From Climacium dendroides (lineage: Eukaryota; Streptophyta; Bryopsida; Hypnales; Climaciaceae), in assembly GCA_950106755.1 (NCBI GenBank), contig OX467082.1, positions 30,194,001 to 30,258,000 of the forward strand: DNA of 64,000 bases, given 5' to 3'. A model generated the notes under the pieces. That model was not told where the DNA came from. It saw nothing but the letters and a program-made list of their open reading frames with translations, and did no database searches. Shown piece by piece: positions 45,691 to 59,163 of the stretch; position 1 is the first letter of the stretch; every line of letters begins with the position of its first letter. A program made the translations under genes and the position numbers.

Positions 45691-48264
45691 TAAAAGCCTT
45701 AGATGAAGATTTCAAGGAAACTATTCAAACAAAGCATGCTAACAATTCAGATGATATTCTTTGGTAATAGGATTGTGTCTTTGTAAGGTTAAAAAATATT
45801 GTTGATAAGTTGAATACTACAACTACATTGAATTTGAAAAGAATTAGTATGTTCTAGTATAGATTGAACATTGTCTTGTCTTGGAATTTGAAAGGTTAGA
45901 AATGGATTGAAAAATCACTATATTTTGAATTTAATGAATACCATCATCAATGTAGGTATTCATTATTATTTCACAATGTAAAGGGATAGTTAATTTTTAG
46001 AATGCTATTAGAATTGTATAGGGAAGTAACAAAGCTACATTAGAACATCCTCACTAATTCTTCTCTAACCTCTCTCTATGTAGATCAAGAAAGAACAAAT
46101 TTAGAGGCGGAGAATGCTCTTACCCATGAACTAGTGTTGCTCCTCCCTCTCCTATAATGAATTTGACCATGTGTCTTCTAAATTATTAGGAATTTAGGAT
46201 CTCAATAGGGAGTTTTTTTCTCTATCTACATAAAAATTATCCAAATAGGGATAGGGGCACCTCATAGTGAGGATACTTTTAGTATCCCAAAGGAAAAAAA
46301 TAATCTCACCTTAAAGTTCAAAATGGGAATTAAGAGGCTATGTGATCTTACTATCATCCCTAAAATGTATCTATTACTATTCATAAACGAGTTGAACAAA
46401 TACTTGAAAAGTATTCCTTAATTTGCAATTATGTAGCTAAAAAGAATTTATGAACTTACCAAATGTAACTACTTCCAACAACATAAAGGTCTACAATGAA
46501 ATACTACCTAGTACACGATCCCGACGCTCATGTACAGACTGATCTCCGTGCAAACAAAGTTATGCAATAATGCTCCTACCTTAATGATCAAAGTGACCAT
46601 AGTTATTCAAGTGATCACAACGTTCCAGATGTTATCATATATGTTTTATATTGTTTAGAATAGAATCAATTGGTAATAGCTATCGTGTGTTTCGGAAAAG
46701 TAGCGTGAGAGCTCTATGTCTGGATCGGAAGACCCTGCATCCCACTGGTAAAGGCGAGTTCATTTGCAAAGTAAGGGCTCGGCCTCTTCCAATACAAAGA
46801 CTTTCATGGCGAAGGAGCACATTCCCCATACAACATTCCAAACAGCCTTAGTACCGTCGCCACCTTTCGCAACTCGTTTCACCGTGACAAGTTGTGTGGG
46901 ACACATAGACAATCCGAAGGTCATACCGCATCTCCATGCAAGCTCACATTAAGCGCACATTCCACTCCGATCCTGTCTGCCTTCACCTTCAACTTTCACT
47001 GTCAATGATATCTTGATTCCTCAATACCTTGGTAGGGGTAGAATTCCCTTGAGCAGTGCGAACCACGATGAGCCTCGTGGAGCTTCTTCCAATATCCCTG
47101 TCTCGATAGAATTCGAACAGTCAAGTGGAATGCTGATCTGGGGTTCACTTCGGTCGGTGATCCTGGCCTCTGCTTAAGTTCCTCTCTATCGATGCGTACA
47201 CAAAAAAGACATTCATGTGGGAATTCTTTGAATAGAGAGATTGTGGTTTTGAGAAACGTATCTTTACTAATTAAGGAGAAAAATTTATGCGCACGATCGG
47301 TAGTTGAAACGGAAACAACTAATATGTACTCCAATTGCCATCCACGCATATTAGGCAACTTCTTCTCAAGTGTGACACACATCCTCATGAATAAACGACC
47401 AACTCTCATTGGATACCGCTGCAAGCTCAATGCAGAACTGCATGCTGATTAACACCATCGAGAAGTATGGTACCTTCTCAAAAAACTATGGGATTGAAGG
47501 AAAAAAAGAGTCCAAGTGATTGTACAGATCCCTACAGCCGCTCAAAACCCGAGTCGAAACCAGAAGCGAAAACCATGGAGTGGTCAAACAGATATCCAAG
47601 TCAGACAGAAATTCTCGGACAAAGATAATTGTCGGCGAAATCCCACAAAAGACGTAAACAGCAACAGGTGCACACGGTTTATCCCGCAGTGTACCCGGCC
47701 TTGCGATTCCCCTGTCCTGGGATTTTGCCAGAGCCGGGCAACATCAAATGTAAACCGTGAGTTCAGTACAATTAGGATCCAAGTCTATAAATTAAGCAAG
47801 TACATCAGCTATAGACGATACCACTTCTCAATCGCCATGTCTCAAATTGTAGGTCAATGAATCCATCTCACGATCGCGATACAGGGCAAACTGTCAACAC
47901 CTTACGGAAGGCAGGAAGCCGCACCAATCACATCCACAACGCAAGCATATTAATACGAACAAATGTAAGGAAATTCACACTATGATTGCTATATATCCAA
48001 TTGAACAACGGTAAGAACAGTTGCACCATTCGAGCAGCAACTTAATGTTTGTTCCACAACATTGAAATCCTAACTATGGCATGATAGAAGTTTATACGCT
48101 CACATCGAGGTTTGCATCTTACTTATTACGTAAGAATTAACTATCCATATACTACTTGGCTCCAGACATCGGCATATCAATTTCGCTTCCATCTATTTCG
48201 CTTCAATTCCGCTGAAACGCCAAATGGGTCAAGCAATGTGGTTATACCCGGAGAACATATTCGG
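45691..48264. other. 3' flank of bHLH copy 2
   Basis: It is AT-rich to about 46.64 kb and then moderate in GC. A minus-strand frame of 135-142 codons (47002-47430, first ATG at 47409) is open here but broken by TGA in copy 1. It has no recognised domain. Confidence 0.5.
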
Positions 48265-50700
48265 TCACCCATGGTGCTCTCGGTCGGAAGAAGACGAAGG
48301 GAAGTTATCGACAATGCCTTGCAACACATGGTGCAGATTGCCGCGTAGCAGGATTGCATATGAGCTAGCCTGAATCCAAGTCCAACATTCACGTTCCAAT
48401 CAGCCTCGACTCTTGAACGCATATTGAACGCAAGTCTAGATTGGAATAATGCAAATCTTATGCACAATACATAGAATGTCATGCAATCCATCACACACAT
48501 GGATGGATTCATTAGTGCAGTACCTGACAGTGCAACGAATATATGTGTGTGTTGCTAGTAGTGATGATCGAAGCAAACAAAACCTCCAAGTGGTGATCCT
48601 GGATGGCAATGATCATGGGCTCAAGCAGGGCGAATGCTCGGCCCAAGTATGGAGAGGTTACAGTCAATGAGTAGGTTCCGTCGCAATAGTGAATTGCCAC
48701 ATTTGTGCCCGCGAATGATGCCAAATCGGAATAACTCTCCACCGGTGGCAATGTAGTGACCGCCGTCAATGCCGAGGGATCATGAGTGTGATCCACACAA
48801 GTGTAGCCCTTTCTCGTCAAGAGCCGTGCCACTGCGGTGTCCGTGTGTTGAATTCTTTGGTTTACATTGCATAATGCTTCCACCACCTGCTCGGAGTGCT
48901 GGAGTTGTTGCTCCAGCATTCTGATCTCGTTTTCAGTACGTTTGATGAGGTTGGTCATGTCCAATAGTACAGTCGCATTATCGGTCCGGGTCTGCACCAT
49001 GCCAACAAATTCCATATTAGTCGAAGACATCCATCCACAGGCATGAAATGAAATGCATGCATTGCACTGACTCTGTCGTTTCGGAAGTCCCAAAATGTCG
49101 GATTAGGTTACCTTTCTTGCGGCCGGGGGGAGAAGGCTGCGCATGGAGGCGTACAACTCATTCATGATCTGCCGTTTCCTGCGCTCTGATTTCATGTGGT
49201 TCTGGCGACGCGTCTCGATTTGGCCCAGCATAACCTCGGCAAGGTCCATGGTCGACGGTGGTGCATCTGGGGTTGGGGCAGGTCGAATCTGACGAAGCTT
49301 CCCAACGGTTGCCTGGCGTCTCTGAGGGAGCCGATTCCGTGGCACCCTACCTCGCCCCGCTGTCGCTCTTCGTGCTGCAACAATATTCGAATGGTTTGCT
49401 GGAGCGAAGTGTGCTGATTCGTCATGAATAAGAGCAGAGTTTGGCAAAGCACTGGTGGCTGGTGACTGCGTCAGAGAGTCGAAGGATGTGATGTTCGCCG
49501 TGGGAGCTGCCTCGACGATGTTCGGGACGATGGTGGTGATGACATTTGAGATCAGAGAAGACTCGTTGCTCGGTGAGGAATGGAATGGCGCACTGCCTAG
49601 CATCTACAGCTGCATGTCCCCATCAAGATGATTGAGCGGCTGCTCCGGGCTCTGTTGGTGCCAGTGTCCAATCGGAAAGCTTTGGGGACGAGTCGCGGAG
49701 TGGTGATTCATCTCGCCTAATGGCAGTAGTGACCGTTGGTACAGTTGCTCTGGAGGAAATAGAGAAGAGGCATTCTCTAGGCGTTGATCCTGCTCGCGTG
49801 GAACGAGTTGATGGAACATGTGTAACTCCTCTGCCTCTTGAAGGGGCACGATCTCAGCCAGCGAAATCATGACCTCAGGGCCCAGACAGAGCGGTGTCGG
49901 GAACTGGTGGTCTGATGCTGGTGGTGCTGGTGGTGCAGCGCTGAGTGCGTTCGAGGTCGGATTACGTCCACCACCTGAAATTCAAAGGCCAACTAAAACC
50001 AGTCAGGCAATGGTACCAACTTGCAAGCATGCTACTTTCTGTCCAACGATACTCGCAGAGATAGTCGCAGCACAGCAGACTAAGAAATCGGGTACATACA
50101 GAGTAATACAACAATAGATAAGCACGCTTGAATGGATAGAAGAACTCAGCACAATTGAACAGGTTTGCTGAAACCGATTGCCTGCACCCAAATCAACCAA
50201 AAAAGTGACGCCGGATCACTGCGCAGAATTGATGCTCTGAACTTACATGTCAGTACGCTAGCAAGTGATCCGTCGGACTGAAAGGGTGAGGCGCGGATGC
50301 TCTCGGATGATTGATTCCCAAACTCAAGAGGGAAGACGGTCTGCAAGTTCGCAGCACCATCGTCAACAATCTCCGGTCGCTGAGTCCCATCGAATTCTGC
50401 GAAGGTGAGGACGTCGAAGTCAATTCCACTCGGCTGCAGACCCATGCATGTGGGCTGGTGCACATCCAAGCCGTCTGCAAGACAACCAGGCTGCACCTCG
50501 GGCTGCACCTCAACCCCAGACGATGGTACCAAAGATGATCCCCTGATATCACTTGGTGCGTCGAGGTGAATGCCGTGCTGAATCCAGGCGATGGAAGCTG
50601 CAACTGGGCCATTGACAGGGGACCTGACTCTTCGTCTCTCTCCTCTCACAGGCACACCGCGACGAGCACGAGACACTTCGTTGCGGGGAGTGCGTGCCAT
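48265..50700 (-). pseudogene. bHLH-ACT-like gene, copy 2, with an in-frame TAG before the bHLH domain
   Basis: Exons are 50700-50247, 49974-49112, 48991-48524 and 48369-48265. All splice sites match copy 1, and exon sizes are equal except for one codon less in exon 1. Codon 275 (49606-49604) is TAG where copy 1 has CAG. The next codon is ATG where copy 1 has CTG. The rest of the frame is open and keeps the basic region, HLH and ACT-like domain nearly unchanged. Either it is a recent pseudogene, or a 354-residue protein starts at the ATG 49603-49601. The candidate TATA box is retained. A sequencing error or segregating allele cannot be excluded. Confidence 0.82.
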
Positions 50701-50846
50701 CGTGCAATTAATCACTTAGAAAACGAAACACTCAATTCAAAGCAACACTCGCTCAAACCAACTTGAATCACCTCCAGAGGCTGATCAAAGCAAGGAGTAG
50801 ATAGACAGGGCTGAAATGCAAGTGCTTAACGGGAAACCTCGCTCTA

Positions 50847-50855
50847 TGTATAGTT
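50847..50855 (-). promoter_or_regulatory. Candidate TATA box of bHLH copy 2
   Basis: The minus-strand CTATACATA is at the same relative position as in copy 1, about 150 bp from the ATG. Confidence 0.4.
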
Positions 50856-50919
50856 TTCTCCGATCTTATTCCCGAGGGTTCGTAACTGCTTCAGCAACGT
50901 GTTTGAGAATGAAATTCGT

Positions 50920-51305
50920 AAGTTGGAGCTGAGTCGTGGCGCCTGATACGTACTCATCGAGTCATCAATTAAGACATCAGAATCGCAATTGGCGGTCCGT
51001 TTGGATGCTTGGGGATCGAGCTGCCTGCAGCAACAGCGAGTCCGGCTGGGCCCGCGCTAGCGTCCTTGCGGTCTCAGCGCTCCAGTCGATCGCCTCGATT
51101 CGGTGGCTTCTATCGCCATCGGCCTGGTCATGAAGGCAGCAGCCGACGAAGGGCCCCAGCTAGCGAAGCGATGCGCGCCGCCCGCCAGGAACAGTCGTTT
51201 CATAATTCATCACGGTTGTCGCAGGTCGCACTCGAGTTCACTTTGCGTACGTGTTGGGTTTTCTCGATAGGATACGTCGATTCATCGCTGGATGCCGTGG
51301 GTTAA
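50920..51305. other. GC-rich conserved block upstream of bHLH copy 2
   Basis: It is the counterpart of 10440-10825. The 98-codon plus-strand frame (51009-51305) is open here too, with several amino-acid differences. Its nature is unknown. Confidence 0.5.
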
Positions 51306-52019
51306 TCGCTTCTCGTTGCACATGCTAATCAAAATTCATGCTGAGGAATGTCTCTGCAGGCTGCAGGTGCAATTAGTCCATCAACTTGTTGCGCTATTGT
51401 GAACATTTGCACTCTTGCGTCGGCTTGCACAATCAGGAGCTTAGAATGTATTATTACAGGACCTCAAATTACTAGCTTGCTGATTTTCTAGGATCATAAT
51501 GTTTCATTTTCATTGTAATTACTCCGTAGTCTCCGCTAGGCCTCTGATTCGGAATTCCAAAAAACAAATAATACCTTCACGCAGTGGGCTCCACTTGACC
51601 ACTACGGTCTACATAAATGAAAATAACATTGGAGTAAAATTGAAAGTTATTGTAGTGTATTTTTCACTCAGATAGAGAATTCCATGCAAATAGCCTATGC
51701 TATTTTCATCTTGTGTGTTCTAAACCATAAAAGTGCCATTTAGGGGAGGTGTACATTTCAAACCAAGTGCTTTAAACCATAAAAGTATGAAAGTTGGAAA
51801 CTAGTGCCACTTCGTTGGAATTCAATGTTCTATTCCTATTGTAAAGAATTATGAAATTACCCTACTTGTCTATTTGGATTTTGAAGAAGCCAAAAAAATT
51901 CATCTCTAATAAAAAAAACAGAAAAAATGTGAATTTTGGTTGTAAATGCAAGGGTGCTCTTCCTCTAAGGTATGCACACTCAATTCTCCATTAATTCAAT
52001 TGCATTTGGAAGAAAGGTC
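51306..52019. other. Intergenic stretch
   Basis: It aligns to 10826-11560 and then jumps to 12040. I see no gene. Confidence 0.5.
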
Positions 52020-52920
52020 TATTTTGGATTAACTCCTAGAGGACCAAAGGGCATTTTTTGGCAACATTGCAATTTTTAGCAACTTACTATGAACAAAGTT
52101 TTAATTTATTTTTTGGCTCAAAAATTTCCACACTTAAGGGAAGCTAGCAAGGATTAGGTTTATGGCACAATAATTTTCATAACTTCTAACTTCATGGTTT
52201 AGAAGTTATTGTATGATATGTAGTTTATGTTGCTTTATAAATAGATTAAAAAATTGATTAAAAAAAATTAAACATTGAACTTTACTTCCTTGATTTGTAT
52301 ATACATGGAAAGCATTGAAAATTTTGATTTGATTGAAAAGATGAAAATTATGAGGAGATTTAGTTTGTCAGTAGTAATGAAATCTCCACTCTAAATAAAC
52401 TTAAGGACTCTTTTTTTAATTCAATTTTCAATATTTTTGAAAAAATAAAATCATAAGATGTAGATTCTTAGTTATAACATTGCAACTATTGATATTGGCA
52501 TTCCTCAATTCTATAACTAAATTCTTAGCAATTCAATATTCTTTTGGTGTTTTTAGGCCCAAAATTGCTTCAAAGTACTCAAATCTAAAGCAAAGGTATT
52601 ATCTTCTTCTACATCCATATCTGCTCATTAATAAATCCAACTACAAGATTCTTCAGTTAACCTGTCAAAATACAACCTTCTAAAATTTAAAAATAAGAAA
52701 CCTTATCAATTACAAGATTAAATGACTTGAATTTGAAAAAGAAGCATTTTCATCTCAATCTTTCCAATTGATTAGATTTTATTTTTCAAATTATTTACTT
52801 AGAAATGTGTAGATCCTACAATTTTTTACTCTCCATGATATGTTCAAAAGATATGTTGGGAATACCTATAAAAATTTTCAAAACAATTATTTTGTATTCA
52901 TACTTGAAAAAAATAGTAAG
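52020..52920 (+). repeat. R1 dispersed repeat (copy 2 of 12030-12975)
   Basis: It has the same modules in the same order as 12030-12975, with scattered substitutions and small indels. The following 52921-53721 is AT-rich and gene-free. Confidence 0.8.
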
Positions 52921-53721
52921 TAGAAACTCAAAAGAAGTAGAGTATGACTTAAAGTACTAATTGTTAAGAACTTGATTATGAAATTGAAAAATGCCAATCA
53001 ATGTTTGGAAAGTATAGGTTATTTTCCATTGGATCCCAAATTGAATTAGTCTTTAATGTATAAAGTTCAGCTATTTTTACTATTGTTCACTCAAAATAAA
53101 AAAATTATAGACTTTTTCATCTAATTTTTACCAATGTTTTCAAATTGCAACCAATTTTTTTTTCCAACTCCCTTGGCTACCTTTGAACTAGCCAATGGTT
53201 CTTCCCAAATATAAATGCTAATCTCAATGGTTGTGATGTATTATTGATTTATTGTTGTAATAAACAATCTACATTCAATGCTTTTATATTTTTCACCAAT
53301 ATTAAAAATTGAGTTAAATAATAGACTTCAAAGCTCATTTTAGAGTAGAGAATCTATAATTGCCTACAAACTAAAACTCCTCCTAACTCTCATCTCATTA
53401 ATCAAAGTATAATGATTCAAAGCATTTCACATACATATATGTAGATTGGTTTTTTATAATGAGTGAACATTAATAAATTCGTATAGTTTAAGTTTGTTCT
53501 CAAGGAGGTATAGATGTACTATGGTAATTCATAACGGTAGTACAATTAACCCAAGGTTGTACGCAATTGAGGACTTAGGGAATGCCTACACAAGTGAATA
53601 CAATAGATAGGCTATCTTTATTATAATTCAAACTATAGTTGGTAACTTATCAATTGTTTGAAAATTTATAGCTCAAACTTTGTCTATCAGCTTCCTAGTC
53701 AGCCTCACTAACCGCATTGGT

Positions 53722-54006
53722 ACAATCTTCTTTTGACCTTCTCGCTTGTCCAATTGTTCAGCATCTACAATTGATCCTTTCATCTAACAGCTTAGCCTTG
53801 ACTTTCCATTGATGGTACAATCTTGTCTTAATCTTCTTGCTTGTCCAATTATTCAGCATCTACAATTGATCCTTTCATCTTATAGCTTAGCCTTGACTTT
53901 CCATCAATGGTACAATCTTCTCTTGATCTTCTCGCTCGTCCAATTATTCAGCATCTACAATTGATCCTTTCATCTTACAGCTTAGCCCTTGCTTTCCTTC
54001 GATGGA
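53722..54006 (+). repeat. 95-bp tandem repeat, three units
   Basis: Units begin at 53722, 53817 and 53912, an exact 95-bp period. Copy 1 has two units. The minus-strand frame open in copy 1 is not open here. Confidence 0.95.
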
Positions 54007-55009
54007 ACTTTTGTTGTGATTCTCCTCTATAGCAGATTTCTTCTTAAAATTACACTCAAGCTTTGAATAATCCAATCAATTATGGAATTTACATTTCCTT
54101 TTATTTAATTTAGAAAACTCTCGCTTCACTTTTATGTCACTCATTTTCCAGTTCTATTGATTTTAGTCTACAAACTCACTCTACATGTGTTTCTAATCAC
54201 ATTGTTTCTATAGATTAATCTCCCAATTCAAATCATAAAACACCCAATAGCATTATGCTCATGCACCATTGACACATACCATGCAACTAGTCCATACACA
54301 ATTGATAGAACAATTAAAACCAAATACAAACAGACATTCACACCCAATCACAACAATAGAAATTCTTCAAGAGATTAAACCATAGACTCAACACTCACAA
54401 TTGATACACACAATTTCAGCACATTCAATCACTTACATCACAATTGCATAATCACATCTAAAAATCCACACACACAATCTCCACACAATTGAACACCGCA
54501 CTTTTACAACAATAAATTCCACATTATACTCCAATATAGAAAATATTACAATTGTTTCTCATTCCTTCCCAGCTCTACTCCGAATCATCTATCAATTCAT
54601 CACAATTAAACCAAAATCTAGCACCAACTCCTCGCACGCACTTGAAATTGCACAAAAACTATCGATCACACCACACATTGTCGGCCACCACCGCAGGAGA
54701 CATGGACTCACTTCCAGACTAAGAACCATTGCAAATCGTAATCGTTCTTTACCATTTCAACCAACAGGTAATAACCGTTTTAATAGGTTTGCACCCATTC
54801 ATTCACTTCATTCAAAATAAATAATATTCAATAATAAAAAACACTAGTAATTGGTAAAAACTAGGTATTAACCCTTCAATTGCACTAGTTCCATGAAAAA
54901 GTAGGAATTTAACAAAATTTGAACTATTATGCCCTTTTCCCTATAGATTCTATAACTACAATATAAATTTAGAAATTGAATATCAATTTTTTTTAATAAG
55001 AAAATGATT
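54007..55009. other. CA-rich non-coding stretch
   Basis: It is the counterpart of 13932-14999. No gene is supported. Confidence 0.5.
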
Positions 55010-55665
55010 TTTTTAAAAATTTAGATGTTATCTAAGTTGCCACTAAACAATGAAAGTTACATATCATACAATAACTTTTTAACCATGGACATTAGGGTTA
55101 TAAAAATTGTTGTGCCTTAAAGGATTTCTTTGGGCACATATTGTGAGAAAATTTCAAATCAAAAAATTAAAATTCCCTTTATAGTGAGTTGCCCAGAATT
55201 GCTATGTTGTTGAAAAACACCCTTTGGTCCTTGCTTTGGTCCTTGCTTTGGTCCTTTAGGGATTAAATCCTACTCAAGTTCATTCTACTTACAATATTTT
55301 TTTCAAGCATGAATATGAAACGTTTTCAAAAAAAATATTATATGCATTTCCAACATATTTATTCAACATATTATATAGACAAAGAAGTTGTAGGATCTAC
55401 ACATTTTTGTGTAATCAATTTGAAAGATGAAACCTAACCCTTTGAAAAGAATAGAAAATAGTTCTTTTTTAATACAAGCATCATTTGGTAAGGTTTCATA
55501 TTTTGAAGTTTTAGGAGGATGTACTTTAATAGGTTCATTAAAGGTTCCTACAATCAAATAGCTTAATGAATAAAAATAGATGAAGATTTTGTCCTTGCTT
55601 TGGATTTGAGTACTTTGAAGTAGATTTGGATACAAACATGTATTAATAAACTTGTTATTTTATGA
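55010..55665 (-). repeat. R1 dispersed repeat, inverted copy (copy 2)
   Basis: It is the counterpart of 15000-15565. It contains a local 12-bp triplication of CTTTGGTCCTTG near 55222-55256 that copy 1 lacks, and an insertion near 55590. Confidence 0.75.
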
Positions 55666-55912
55666 CAAGTTAGACCATATGTAGATTTTGGAACTTAGTC
55701 TACATAAACACATTTTCTACTATTGCACTAATGCACGAACAAATGGTTGGCATTTGGAGGATTATAGTTCCACATGATGACATTGAAACTAGAAAATGTT
55801 TTGGATAATGCAATGGTCAACTTTGATCTTTTATTACATTTACATATTTATCTATTTAAACATTTTTAATTGACTTCATTAATAATTAAATGTACTTTTT
55901 CTTTATATGATA

Positions 55913-56886
55913 CTCCCTCCATCCCATAATGATCTTCTTGTTGGCCTTAAATTTTGTCCCAAAATGATCTTCATCCTATGACATGGAGGAAGAGCTTGCA
56001 AAATGAAATACTGTGGCTGTAAAGAAATTCTCCCTTGATGATGAGTGAGGATGTTTGTTTATTTTAATTGAAAATAGTGCATTGTGGGACCAATCAATGT
56101 TTACTTTATGTATAGCCATTATGGTGTGATAGGGTAGCTAGGTTCAATTTTGGATGGAACGCGACAAGGTGATCTCATGCTAGTGACGCTACAATCTTGT
56201 CAGCTTCAACAGTGTAACATCAAATTGAATCGAAAGTCGAGTTGTCACTAAGCCACCGTCTAATTGAGTGGAGAGATAGGACACTACGGCATCTCAAGAA
56301 ATGAGTGGCTAGTGGTGCTCCTTGAAAATGAACATAAAAACTCCTTTCATTTTTTACAACTAAAATGGAATGCAGTGTCCATAGAGAAATTCTTCTTTAA
56401 TGATGAGGTGGATGTTTGTTTATTTTAATTGGAAATAGTCCATTGTAGGGCTAGTCAATGTTTACTTTGCGTGTAGCCATTATGGTGCTACAAGGTAGCT
56501 AGACTTGATTTTGGATACAAGGTGACAAGGTGATCTCATGCTACAATCTTATCAACTTCAATAGTGTAACATCAAGTTGATTCAGTAGGTGAGTTGTTAG
56601 TGAGCCATTGCCTTACTAAGTGGAAAGATAGAAGGACATTGTGGCAACTCAAAAAATGAATGAGTGAGTAAGTGACCAGCGGTGCTCCTTGAAAATGGGC
56701 ATAAAAATTCATTTTTTAATGCTCTACAACTAAAATTGGAAAATTAATTTAGAGTTGAAAATTTTAGGACAATAGGAGAGCATCAAACTTTCTATATAGT
56801 TCAAAATCAATTTTGAAAATTATTAGTTTTGAGCTTAATCCAAAACATTTTGTATATTAAACAAGATCATTTTGGGACAAAGGAAG
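55913..56886. mobile_element. Stowaway-like MITE with internal duplication (copy 2)
   Basis: The ends read CTCCCTCCATCCCATAATG and ...CATTTTGGGACAAAGGAAG between TA dinucleotides. The interior has the same pair of ~360-bp repeats as 15817-16778. Its left end is closer to the general Stowaway form (CTCCCTCC) than copy 1. Confidence 0.82.
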
Positions 56887-58960
56887 TACTACCTTAATAC
56901 CAATATTGCACATAATTATGTTCAATGTGTTGCTTATGTAAAATCAATGTGTCTTTCAAAATTTAGATGGATTGTCAATTTACTTAAACTGAAGTGATTA
57001 TGGATTAAAAATTGTCACACAAATCAATTTAATGCTACAAGAACTAGGTCAAATATTATATATATTTCAAACTAGGCAACTTGAAAATGTCAAAGTTACA
57101 AAATACGCAAACTCAACAAAACACACATTAATTATGAGTAACTATTTATGAGTAACTATTGATGAATTTCAATTTGTTGAAGTCATTATCTGAGGAAAAA
57201 CTAATTCAAATTAACCAAGATCCATTATTCTCTATTATTGATTTAATTTTTGTTGGTATGTTTTGATATTTGATAAGCATTTATTTGAATTTTGAAATAG
57301 AATGAATCTTTTGGAGGTTGCTAATTGCATTTGGCATTTTGGAGTAAATATCTTGTTGATCTTTTACTAACTTTATATTTTCCTCGGTTCATTGTTTGGA
57401 ATTAAAGGTGACATCACAAAACACTTGTACTATTTTGAATTTTTGGCATCATAAATTGTATACTCAACAAAGAATTGAGCCTAACTTCTAAGGATTCTAC
57501 AATTTATTATAATTGGTGTTTATATTAGAGAACAGTACTTTGCCTATGTCAATTCATGTTTTTGTAGAGTTTCTACAAAAGGTATATAGTTTATTACTCA
57601 AATTCTTTAGTTTGTCACACTTTAGGTTAGGGGGGAGGGGAGTACTATGATGAGTCCAAAATGGTGATTTTCACTTGAATATTTGAATGTCATCTTACTC
57701 TAATAGTTTGCAACTATTTGCCAAAGGGATTTGAACTAAAGTAAATTCCTTGTACTCCATTTAGATGCAAAGTAGGCTCCTTTGTGTGTGTATTCTAGAT
57801 GTACAAAAAAAACATTCTATAAGTTCTATATTGAAATGTCATCTCCATCAAGTTGCTAGAAATAACTTTTTTAAAAATCAAAGTTGCTTTCACCACTTTC
57901 TAACAAATTAAACAAGAAAAGAAATCTAATCTCTTGAAAATTTCCATTGAATTTTCTTGTATATAGGTCCAAGGTCAAATGCTTTTTAGGCCTCAATTTT
58001 TAGGAGTACCTTATTTGTAGTATTTTACCAATTATCCACATTTTTTTCTCCAAAAACTTGTAGTAATGTGAATACCATTCTCAAATGCAAAAAAAACCCA
58101 AGTGTTTCATATTGTCACCCAATGCAAATGAGTATGTACTCTTTACAGATTGCAAAGTAGTTGAGAGCCTTGAGATTAAATAAAAAATGCTCAAAGGTCA
58201 TATACTTGCCAAACATAAAATTCTTGACCACAATAGTTATCACTAAAGTAGATTTGTACAATTTATTCAAAAATATTTTAGATGAAAAAAAATTATGAGA
58301 TGCAAAAATTGAATTGATGAAAATTCAAGGACTTAGGAAAAATAAAATGATTAATTATGCATTTTATAAACAAGGTGAATTTTTTTTGGTATTTGTATAT
58401 TGTATTTGTGCTTTTAGTTTCAATGGTGATTTAAACCGATATTTCATGCCATCTATGAATTTAGAAGGACATGATTAGATAAATTGAGGTTTCATGCCAT
58501 CTATGAATTTAGGACATAGAGGTGGATGTGCATGAGCAAATCTTTACTATAAATTTATTATATTTAGAGTTATAAAACAATTTGCTCATGGATGATAGGT
58601 TTTGTTTAGGATACTTATTCTAAATTTGAAGTTATACATAGCTACATGAAAGAAGATTATGTGGGATGAATATATTATTTCAAAACTACTATTATTGTAT
58701 CATCAGTGAATATATACATATATTGTTGTTTATGATTTGTACTTTTCTTCAAGAACAAAAAAATGAATGGAAGGAATAAAAAATCATCTTCAAATCCCCA
58801 CCAATTCACAAAATTTTCCAAAGGTAGTTGAGGAGATAGAAAGGATAATAGACTCATAGAAAAAATTTCTCTACACTTGCAATTATTGGTCTTATTTCAA
58901 TTTTCAAATGTTTTTAAACAAAAGATGTGTTAAATAGTGAAGTAAATAATGATTGATCTG
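56887..58960. other. AT-rich stretch without a gene
   Basis: It is the counterpart of 16779-18700. It contains a ~560-bp segment (57367-57930) not found in copy 1, with a GGGGGGAGGGGAG run near 57633 and no clear terminal repeats. Confidence 0.5.
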
Positions 58961-59163
58961 TCACATCCTTTCAACAAATTTTAGAATGGATTTTTTACCT
59001 AGATTAGAGGAATATTCACTATTTTCATCCAATTTTGAGACTAAACTTCATCCTATGTTATCTTCCTTATTTAAATTAGATTTTCTAAGTATCTTCTAAT
59101 TGTTTCTTAATTCAAATTATTCTTTAGTTGTTTCCAAAATATTCTAATTGGCTATCTACTTAA

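Larger units (their letters stand above)
45000..58995 (+). repeat. Segmental duplication, copy 2, first block
   Basis: This is the counterpart of 4050-18945. It lacks the 22-bp minisatellite, the 11.6-12.0 kb insertion and almost all of the 18.9-19.5 kb array. It has three instead of two 95-bp units and an extra ~560 bp at 57.37-57.93 kb. Confidence 0.92.
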
